Under the pieces are notes generated by a model. It ran no database searches, was not told where the DNA came from, and was given only the letters and a program-made list of their open reading frames with translations. A stretch of 39,373 nt of DNA from Lachnospiraceae bacterium (GTDB taxonomy: Bacteria; Bacillota; Clostridia; Lachnospirales; Lachnospiraceae): assembly GCA_017540265.1 (NCBI GenBank), contig JAFYBJ010000058.1:1-39373 (forward strand). The letters run 5' to 3'. The position numbers were made by a program, and so were the translations under genes. Below, piece after piece: positions 33,356-39,373 of this stretch (positions are counted from its first letter, which is position 1; every line of letters starts with the position of its first letter).

Positions 33356-35086
33356 ATGAAAAGTTTACTTAAATATTTTAAAGGCTACAGGAAAGAATGC
33401 ATCATCGGACCGCTCTTTAAGCTGCTGGAAGCAGGGTTTGAGCTTATCATCCCGCTTGTTGTAAAGCAGATGATAGACAAGGGCATAGCGGCCGGTGATG
33501 TTTTTTACGTGCTTAAGATGGCGGGGATAATGATAATGCTGGGTATCATCGGGCTGATCTGTTCCCTGACGGCGCAGTACTTTTGCGCCCGCGCTGCAGT
33601 ATATTTTGCAGAGGGCGTAAAGCATGACATGTTCGAAAGAGTGATGAAGCTTTCCTATCAGGATACGGACGGTATAGGCGTATCGGCTCTGATCACCAGG
33701 CTTACAAGCGATATCAATGCGCTTCAGGGCGGGGTTAACATGTCGCTCAGACTGCTTCTCAGATCTCCCTTTGTGGTCTTTGGAGCTGTTGTTACGGCTT
33801 TTACCATCGATGTAAAGGCTGCGTGTATATTTGCAGTAACAGTAGTGATACTTACGATCATCGTGGCAGCTGTGATGTTTATAACAGGCCCCGGTTACAG
33901 GGCTGTTCAGGAAAGGCTTGATAAGGTCCTGCTTTCGGTGCGCTCATCCTTAAACGGTGTGAGAGTCATAAGAGCTTTCGGAAATGAGGAAAGGGAATTC
34001 GAAGCTTTTAAGAAAGAAAATGACGAATTAAACAGACTGCAGATATTTACGGGAAGGATATCGGCTCTTTTAAATCCGTTTACTTTTATCGTGATAAATC
34101 TTGGGACTGCCTGGCTTATCTGGGACGGAGCGCTTGCCGTGGATACCGGGAGACTGAGCCGTGGTGCCGTAGTTGCTCTGGTAAATCTTATGGGGCAGAT
34201 ACTGGTGGAACTCATAAAGCTTGCAAATCTCATAGTCCAGCTTTCAAGAGCACTTGCATGTGCGAACAGAATAGAAGACCTGCTGAAAAAAGAGCCTTCA
34301 ATGAAGGAAGGAAAAACGGGATTAAAGATAAAGGGAAAAGCACCCGAAGTGATATTTGAAGATGTGTGCATGTCATATGCGGGGGCCGGAGAGAATGCCC
34401 TGGAAGGCGTAAGCTTTAAAGCTGATCCGGGAAGTACTACCGGTATCATAGGAGGCACGGGATCAGGCAAGAGTACTATGGTAAATCTCATTCCAAGATT
34501 TTATGATGTGTCTTCAGGCTGTGTGAAGGTTGACGGGATTGATGTAAGGGAGCTTAAGTTCGCGGACTTAAGGGAAGCTGTGGCGGTAGTGCCGCAGAAG
34601 TCTGTGCTCTTTGAAGGTACGATAAAAGACAATATGCGCCTTGGCAAAGAGGATGCTTCAGATGAGGAAATAATAAGTGCTTTAAAGACTGCACAGGCCT
34701 ATGATTTTGTTATGGAAAAGGAAGGCGGACTGGAAGCTCCTGTCACACAGGGCGGAGATAATTTTTCCGGAGGACAGCGCCAGCGTTTATGCATAGCAAG
34801 GGCACTGGTAAAGAAGCCGGAGATACTCATAATGGATGATTCCGCATCTGCACTTGACTATGCGACAGATGCGGCTTTAAGAAAGGCTATCGGGGAGATG
34901 AAAGATGCCCCCACTGTTTTTATTGTTTCACAAAGGGCGGCTTCCGTCATGCATGCGGACAGGATCATAGTTCTGGATGAGGGGCATATGGCTGCATCGG
35001 GAACACATGATGAACTACTGAAGAGCTGCGATATCTACAGGGAAATATATGTCTCCCAGTTTGGCAGACCGGAGGGATCTGATTGA
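33356..35086 (+). CDS. Heterodimeric ABC exporter half-transporter (degenerate Walker B)
   Basis: This is a 576-residue half-transporter: six TM helices (about residues 10-300) followed by a nucleotide-binding domain (about 330-570). The Walker A is GGTGSGKST (K372) and the signature is FSGGQ (471-474 region). The Walker B ends D494-D495, so Asp replaces the catalytic Glu. This pattern marks the subunit that contributes the non-hydrolysing site in heterodimeric type IV exporters such as TM287/288 and BmrCD. The likely role is drug, lipid or peptide export; the substrate is unknown. The start has only a weak ribosome binding site, and an in-frame TGA at 33338 excludes an earlier start. It overlaps its partner by 4 bases (TTGA). 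Confidence 0.93.
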   Translation: MKSLLKYFKGYRKECIIGPLFKLLEAGFELIIPLVVKQMIDKGIAAGDVFYVLKMAGIMIMLGIIGLICSLTAQYFCARAAVYFAEGVKHDMFERVMKLSYQDTDGIGVSALITRLTSDINALQGGVNMSLRLLLRSPFVVFGAVVTAFTIDVKAACIFAVTVVILTIIVAAVMFITGPGYRAVQERLDKVLLSVRSSLNGVRVIRAFGNEEREFEAFKKENDELNRLQIFTGRISALLNPFTFIVINLGTAWLIWDGALAVDTGRLSRGAVVALVNLMGQILVELIKLANLIVQLSRALACANRIEDLLKKEPSMKEGKTGLKIKGKAPEVIFEDVCMSYAGAGENALEGVSFKADPGSTTGIIGGTGSGKSTMVNLIPRFYDVSSGCVKVDGIDVRELKFADLREAVAVVPQKSVLFEGTIKDNMRLGKEDASDEEIISALKTAQAYDFVMEKEGGLEAPVTQGGDNFSGGQRQRLCIARALVKKPEILIMDDSASALDYATDAALRKAIGEMKDAPTVFIVSQRAASVMHADRIIVLDEGHMAASGTHDELLKSCDIYREIYVSQFGRPEGSD

Positions 35087-36822
35087 CTAAAGACAGCAAA
35101 AAAACTTTAATAAGGGTTTTAAAGTATACCATGCCTTACAGGGCCTTTCTTATTGTGAGCATAGTGATGGCTGTATTTCAGTCCGTGCTTGCCCTGCTTC
35201 TTCCTGTTCTTACGGGGGATGCGGTGGATCTGCTTTTGGGAAGAGGTCTTACGGACTGGGATTCCTTAAAAGTGATAATGACAGAGATGATAATGGTAAC
35301 TCTGGGACAGGCAGTATGCAGTTTCCTTATGAATACCTGCAATAATCATCTGACCTACAGTACGGTAAGGGATATACGAAAGGACGCAATGAAACATATT
35401 GGAAAGCTTCCTTTATCCTACCTTGACCGACATCCTGCAGGTGAGCTCGTAAGCCGTATGATTGCGGATGTGGATCAGTTTGCGGATGGTCTGCTCATGG
35501 GCTTTACACAGTTCTTTACTGCAGTGGTCACCATAGCGGGAACACTTATACTGATGATAACCATAAGCCCGCTCATCACTGCGGTGGTGGTGCTTTTAAC
35601 ACCGCTTTCTTTTACCGTTGCTTCTTTTATAGCAAAGCGTACATACAGATATTTTAAGGAACAGTCCGAGGTAAGGGGAAAGCAGACTGCCATAATAAAT
35701 GAGATGCTCTCACAGGAAAAGACGGTCAAGGCCTTTGCGTATGAGAAAAGAGCATTGGAAAGATTTGATGAAAATAATAAAAAACTCTCGTCGGTTTCCC
35801 TGCAGGCTATTTTTGCATCATCTCTTACAAACCCCTCCACCAGATTTGTAAATAACATGGTTTATGCGGCTGTTGCCTTTGCGGGATCGGCTGCAGTCAT
35901 AAGAGGCCGTTTTACTGTAGGAAAGCTGACAGCTTTTTTAAGTTATTCAACCCAGTATACCAAGCCTTTTAATGAGATATCGGGTGTTGTTACAGAACTG
36001 CAGAATGCCATAGCCTGTGCGGAAAGGATATTTGAGCTTATAGATGCTCCGGAAGAGACAAGCGATAATGATGCCATGGAGATCGATACGGCAGAGGGAG
36101 CCGTGAATATAGAGCATATGAGTTTTTCATATTCAAAGGAGAAAAAGCTTCTTGAAGATGTGAACATAAATGTAAAACCGGGAGAGCACATCGCTATAGT
36201 GGGGCCTACAGGCTGCGGGAAGACCACTCTTATAAATCTCCTCATGCGTTTTTATGATCCGGATGAGGGCTTTATCAGGTTAGACGGTACTCCCACAACC
36301 GGGATCAAAAGGAGTTCACTCAGAAGAAATATAGGTATGGTACTTCAGGATACTTATTTAAAGCCGGGGACCATCAGGGATAATATACTCATGGGAAAAA
36401 ACGGCGCGTCCGAGGAGGAGATGATCGAGGCGGCAAAAAAAGCCCATTCGCATTCCTTCATAAAGCAGCTGTCAGACGGTTATGATACTGTTATAGGAGA
36501 AGACGGCGGAATGCTCTCACAGGGGCAGAAGCAGCTTATATGCATCACCAGACTGATGCTTGCTCTTCCACCCATGCTCATTCTTGATGAAGCCACCAGC
36601 TCCATAGATACCAGAACAGAGATGAGGATACAGAAAGCCTTTGGCAGCATGATGGAAGGAAGGACCAGTTTTATTGTTGCGCACAGGCTCTCCACGATAA
36701 AGGAGGCGGACTGCATACTGGTGATGAAGGATGGAAATATCATAGAACAGGGCAGGCATGATGACCTGCTTAAACATGACGGGTTCTACAGCAGGCTCTA
36801 TAAGAGTCAGTTTGAGGTGTGA
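35083..36822 (+). CDS. Heterodimeric ABC exporter half-transporter (catalytic)
   Basis: This is a 579-residue partner half-transporter with six TM helices (about 15-310) and a nucleotide-binding domain (about 340-575). The Walker A is GPTGCGKTT (K380). The Walker B is complete (LILDEAT, D502-E503) and the switch histidine is in IVAHRLST. The signature is LSQGQ (478-482) instead of LSGGQ. In heterodimeric exporters the odd signature of this subunit faces the Asp-bearing Walker B of the other to form the degenerate site, and that is the arrangement here. The start is TTG at 35083, with GGAGGG at 35071-35076. Confidence 0.93.
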   Translation: MTKDSKKTLIRVLKYTMPYRAFLIVSIVMAVFQSVLALLLPVLTGDAVDLLLGRGLTDWDSLKVIMTEMIMVTLGQAVCSFLMNTCNNHLTYSTVRDIRKDAMKHIGKLPLSYLDRHPAGELVSRMIADVDQFADGLLMGFTQFFTAVVTIAGTLILMITISPLITAVVVLLTPLSFTVASFIAKRTYRYFKEQSEVRGKQTAIINEMLSQEKTVKAFAYEKRALERFDENNKKLSSVSLQAIFASSLTNPSTRFVNNMVYAAVAFAGSAAVIRGRFTVGKLTAFLSYSTQYTKPFNEISGVVTELQNAIACAERIFELIDAPEETSDNDAMEIDTAEGAVNIEHMSFSYSKEKKLLEDVNINVKPGEHIAIVGPTGCGKTTLINLLMRFYDPDEGFIRLDGTPTTGIKRSSLRRNIGMVLQDTYLKPGTIRDNILMGKNGASEEEMIEAAKKAHSHSFIKQLSDGYDTVIGEDGGMLSQGQKQLICITRLMLALPPMLILDEATSSIDTRTEMRIQKAFGSMMEGRTSFIVAHRLSTIKEADCILVMKDGNIIEQGRHDDLLKHDGFYSRLYKSQFEV

Positions 36823-36826
36823 TAAG

Positions 36827-37699
36827 ATGCCCCTGGATATGATGGAAAAAAATGAAAAGCACTATTCCGAAGCGGATATTTTCCCTGAAAACGGTGCATA
36901 TGAATACAGGTACTTAAAGGGAGGACATAAGTACGGTCTTGGCGGGATGCCTGCGCCGCGGAAAGGGTCATATGTGAGTTTTTCAAAGCTGCTTAGGATG
37001 TACAGGCCTCTTATATTAAGTTTTATCATAGTGATGCTTGCTTTTGTGATGCGGCGTTATGCGGAAAGCAGAAGAGAGGCTGTATTAGATCCTTCTGCGG
37101 TGGTGATAACTGTAAGTGATCCCTCCGCCGGCGTGAGTCTTAAGATCGATACGGCGCATTTTTGTTATTACATAAGAAAGGCTGAAATTGACGGCAATAA
37201 GGCTGCCATAGAATATGATGAGACGGATCCCCGAAAATACTGGGGAGTATTTCTCGAAAAAGACAAAAGTACATCAGGCTATGTTTCGGATATCGCAAGA
37301 CAGGCAGCACTTGATTCCTGCATAAGGGATACGGTATATGCGATGGAAGCAGGAAAGGCCGGATTTAAGCTTGATGATGGAGAGCTTGAGGATATCGGAT
37401 ATGATGCGGAAGAATTCTTTAAGGATTTAAATGAAGAAGCTGCCCTGCGCACCGGACTTACAAAAGACGTGGTGCTTGAAATGGCAGAAAAAGAGGCTCT
37501 TTCACATTTTTACATGCTTGATCTTGCAAGGAAGGATGTGGAAAAAGGGGGGGCTTTAAGTGAGCTTGAAGCCGTAAGGGAAAGATATGATACGGGGGGA
37601 ACGTATTATGAAGAACTCCTTAAAGGATATGCTGTAAGCATTGATGAGGAGGAAATGTATAAGATAAAGCCTGGAAGGGTGACAATAAATAATGAATAA
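36827..37699 (+). CDS. Membrane-anchored protein of unknown function
   Basis: This is a 290-residue protein. A hydrophilic N-terminus of about 60 residues is followed by one TM helix (PLILSFIIVMLAFVM, about 62-77). The rest is a mainly helical, acidic domain, probably outside the membrane. The part after the helix (VVITVSDPSAGVSLKIDTAHFCYYI, then long helices with a YWG segment) loosely recalls the SurA/PrsA N-terminal chaperone layout without the isomerase domain. I regard this as a weak resemblance. The start at 36827 is chosen because GAGGTG (36814-36819) precedes it and it follows the ABC stop by 4 bases. An in-frame ATG at 36758 lies inside the ABC gene. Co-transcription with the exporter suggests a linked envelope role. 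Confidence 0.65.
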   Translation: MPLDMMEKNEKHYSEADIFPENGAYEYRYLKGGHKYGLGGMPAPRKGSYVSFSKLLRMYRPLILSFIIVMLAFVMRRYAESRREAVLDPSAVVITVSDPSAGVSLKIDTAHFCYYIRKAEIDGNKAAIEYDETDPRKYWGVFLEKDKSTSGYVSDIARQAALDSCIRDTVYAMEAGKAGFKLDDGELEDIGYDAEEFFKDLNEEAALRTGLTKDVVLEMAEKEALSHFYMLDLARKDVEKGGALSELEAVRERYDTGGTYYEELLKGYAVSIDEEEMYKIKPGRVTINNE

Positions 37700-37710
37700 C
37701 AAAAAAGTTA

Positions 37711-37740
37711 TTGACAGATCATATAAGTCGGTAATATAAT
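37711..37740 (+). promoter_or_regulatory. Promoter of rplM-rpsI
   Basis: Perfect TTGACA (37711-37716) and TATAAT (37735-37740) are 18 bases apart. This is the strongest promoter match in the window, as expected for ribosomal protein genes. Transcription should start near 37747. Confidence 0.9.
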
Positions 37741-37746
37741 TATCAC

Positions 37747-37826
37747 TCGTGGCGGTCTGCGCCCTTTTATGTGCCCGGACATCACATGAAAGAGAGAGAC
37801 GCCTGATGCAGATTGTTTTTAGATTC
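37747..37826 (+). promoter_or_regulatory. Structured 5' leader, probable L13 leader
   Basis: The leader can fold into an outer stem (GGCGGTCT at 37751-37758 with AGACGCC at 37797-37803, one bulged G) enclosing a hairpin ATGTG...CACAT (37769-37787 region). L13 leaders are known autoregulatory elements before rplM-rpsI in Firmicutes. I assign it by position and foldability, without a covariance search. Confidence 0.55.
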
Positions 37827-37840
37827 TGGAGGAAAGTAAA

Positions 37841-38269
37841 ATGAAGACATTTTTAGCTAATCCCCAGTCCATCGAGAGAAAGTGGTATGTTGTCGATGCG
37901 ACAGGATGCACGCTCGGACGCCTTGCAAGCGAGATAGCAAAGGTTCTGCGCGGAAAGAATAAACCTATATACACACCGAACGTTGATACGGGCGATTATG
38001 TGATCGTTGTTAACGCAGAGAAGATAAAGGTCACAGGCAAGAAGCTTGATGACAAGATTTATTACAGACATTCCGATTATGTTGGCGGCTTAAAGCAGCA
38101 GACTCTTCGTGAGAAGCTGGCAAAGAAGCCCGAGGAAGTTATTGAGCTTGCTGTAAAGGGTATGCTTCCCGGTGGCCCTCTTGGTGACGCAATGGGAAGA
38201 AAGCTTTTCGTATACGCAGGTCCCGATCATAAGCACGCAGCTCAGAAGCCCGAAGAGCTTAAATTCTGA
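37841..38269 (+). CDS. rplM: 50S ribosomal protein L13
   Basis: This is the 142-residue L13, of normal length, an early-assembly protein of the large subunit. Typical segments: [27 protein letters not shown] at the N-terminus, [29 protein letters not shown], and [21 protein letters not shown] near the C-terminus. GGAGG (37828-37832 region) precedes the start. It is co-transcribed with rpsI, as in most bacteria. Confidence 0.98.
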   Translation: MKTFLANPQSIERKWYVVDATGCTLGRLASEIAKVLRGKNKPIYTPNVDTGDYVIVVNAEKIKVTGKKLDDKIYYRHSDYVGGLKQQTLREKLAKKPEEVIELAVKGMLPGGPLGDAMGRKLFVYAGPDHKHAAQKPEELKF

Positions 38270-38290
38270 GCAGGCGAAAGGAGATAAGAA

Positions 38291-38692
38291 ATGGCTAAGA
38301 AATCAGTTCAGAAATATTATGGAACAGGCAGAAGAAAGAGCTCCATCGCCAGGGTATATCTTATGCCGGGCAAGGGAGAGATCACAATAAACAAGAGGAG
38401 CATCGATGATTATTTCGGTCTTGAGACTCTTAAGGTTATAGTAAAGCAGCCTCTTGCACTTCTTGATGCCGAAGGAAAGTTTGATGTAGTCGTTACCGTA
38501 AAGGGCGGCGGATATACAGGACAGGCCGGAGCTATCCGTCATGGCCTTTCCAGAGCACTTTGCGTAGAAGATCCCGAGAACAGACCTGCACTTAAGAAAG
38601 CAGGGTTCCTTACAAGAGATCCTCGTATGAAGGAAAGAAAGAAGTACGGTCTCAAAGCAGCAAGACGTGCGCCTCAGTTCAGCAAGAGATAA
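38291..38692 (+). CDS. rpsI: 30S ribosomal protein S9
   Basis: This is the 133-residue S9, whose C-terminal tail reaches the P-site tRNA. Typical segments: [50 protein letters not shown], and the conserved basic tail ending FSKR. AAAGGAG precedes the start. It follows rplM by 21 bases and is followed by a strong terminator. Confidence 0.98.
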   Translation: MAKKSVQKYYGTGRRKSSIARVYLMPGKGEITINKRSIDDYFGLETLKVIVKQPLALLDAEGKFDVVVTVKGGGYTGQAGAIRHGLSRALCVEDPENRPALKKAGFLTRDPRMKERKKYGLKAARRAPQFSKR

Positions 38693-38703
38693 TCATTGCT
38701 TAC

Positions 38704-38736
38704 AAACCCCGAAAACTGACGGTTTCCGGGGTTTTT
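38704..38736 (+). terminator. Intrinsic terminator of rplM-rpsI
   Basis: AAACCCCGAAAAC (38704-38716) pairs with GGTTTCCGGGGTTT, with one mismatch, around a TGAC loop. The 3' arm runs into TTTTT. It lies 11 bases after the rpsI stop. Confidence 0.9.
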
Positions 38737-38785
38737 CTTTTGAAAAAATGGGTTAAATTCCCCATGACTGATCAGGAGGTTACAC

Positions 38786-39373
38786 ATGGATAAAAAAACA
38801 AGAAAGCATTCGATATGCGAAAAGAAACCATATATCGCCATTATACTCAGCATACTATTTCCGTCGCTTTTAGCTGGAATAGGAGGTTCTATAGGTAATG
38901 CAATTTCAGAAAATGCAGGGAACATAGGTATATGCGTTTTTGCAATAATATCGATGTTGATTTTTGGGTACTGGTTCTCACCGGAATTTAAGGGATTTGT
39001 AAAGCCTGAAGCTTCAGCCAGGGACATAGGTTTAGTAATGATCCCCTTGGCGATTCTCTTAGTCTTTACGCTGATCGAGCCATTATTTTTTTATCATACG
39101 TTTTATTTTAACCCTTCTCTTAAGGCGGCTATTATGGGAATTACAGCCGGATTTGGGGAAGAGACTATGTTCAGATTATTATCACTAGCCATAGTCATGA
39201 GATATGTCCGGAAAGAGAGGCGATTTGTCGTGATAATTATACTGGCCGTAATATTCGGCATTTCTCATGCAGGAAATCTGGCTCAGGGTGCAGATTTAGC
39301 CATGACCGCGGCGCAGATACTCCACTCAACATTTCATGCTTTTTTGCTTACCGCTTTATATTTAGGAACAGGC
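38786..39373 (+). CDS. CPBP family intramembrane metalloprotease, 3' end cut by window
   Basis: The frame is open from ATG at 38786 to the last base: 196 codons without a stop. AGGAGGT (38774-38780) is an excellent ribosome binding site. The protein is polytopic: hydrophobic helices near residues 16-35, 48-65 and 82-100. It has the CPBP motif GEETMFR (E125, E126, R130) and FGISHAGN (H161); FHAF near residue 187 is the likely third motif. It is a second, divergent member of the family found at 20017-20733. The role is unknown; such genes often occur singly with bacteriocin-immunity or protein-maturation functions. Confidence 0.85.
   Translation, partial: MDKKTRKHSICEKKPYIAIILSILFPSLLAGIGGSIGNAISENAGNIGICVFAIISMLIFGYWFSPEFKGFVKPEASARDIGLVMIPLAILLVFTLIEPLFFYHTFYFNPSLKAAIMGITAGFGEETMFRLLSLAIVMRYVRKERRFVVIIILAVIFGISHAGNLAQGADLAMTAAQILHSTFHAFLLTALYLGTG

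Noticed and set aside
1-39373. CRISPR array, prophage, insertion sequence or defence island
   Set aside because: No regular repeat-spacer pattern, transposase with inverted repeats, integrase or phage structural gene was seen. Apart from the Rpn-like gene and CPBP proteins the content is core metabolism.

Overview
The window is 39.4 kb of gene-dense bacterial chromosome from a low-to-moderate-GC Firmicute. The most likely source is a clostridial species of the Lachnospiraceae type. This rests on Gram-positive style ribosome binding sites, AddAB instead of RecBCD, an aspS-gatCAB operon behind a T-box, DapL-type diaminopimelate synthesis, a secreted clostripain-like protease, a ThiT thiamine transporter with a TPP riboswitch, and an Rpn-like nuclease of a kind common in that family. 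The genus is not determined. No rRNA, tRNA, insertion sequence, prophage or CRISPR array was seen. Most genes are on the + strand; trmL and thiT are on the - strand.

Layout. 1-1935: the 3' end of an Rpn/PD-(D/E)XK transposase-like gene with a 42-bp tandem repeat, a cysteine-rich unknown gene, and trmL on the opposite strand. 2063-4003: a secreted C11 (clostripain) protease. 4024-10413: promoter, T-box riboswitch, then aspS-gatC-gatA-gatB and an acyltransferase-3 membrane protein. 10453-17408: addB-addA, the Fe-S helicase-nuclease for double-strand-break repair. 17415-19106: a GAF/HD-GYP phosphodiesterase with its own promoter and terminator. 19121-20026: thiT (-) with a TPP riboswitch and promoter, divergent from a CPBP membrane protease. 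20756-29166: a tightly packed run (ParB-like/BMP fusion, metallophosphoesterase, HisC-like aminotransferase, DUF368/PopT, methyltransferase, NAD+ synthase, aminotransferase), with several 4-bp or longer overlaps. 29196-32689: glnA-dapF-dapL. 32704-33324: a short dispersed repeat and a DJ-1/PfpI protein. 33356-37699: a heterodimeric ABC exporter and a membrane-anchored unknown. 37711-38736: rplM-rpsI with promoter, structured leader and terminator. 38786-end: a second CPBP protease cut by the window edge.

How the genes fit together. The clearest integrated system is the T-box plus aspS-gatCAB operon. AspRS carries the RDHGG histidine known from non-discriminating enzymes, so AspRS plus GatCAB can make Asn-tRNA(Asn), and GatCAB can also make Gln-tRNA(Gln) from Glu-tRNA(Gln). 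The T-box has GAAC where the specifier should be, which reads as overlapping Glu (GAA) and Asn (AAC) codons. This matches the two-codon T-box described for the transamidation operon of Clostridium acetobutylicum. The glnA-dapF-dapL group links glutamine/glutamate supply to the aminotransferase route to meso-diaminopimelate. The most unusual protein is the 645-residue fusion of a ParB-like fold with a BMP/Med-type ligand-binding domain and no export signal. The only gene-free stretch over 300 bases is 4004-4358, and the T-box fills it.
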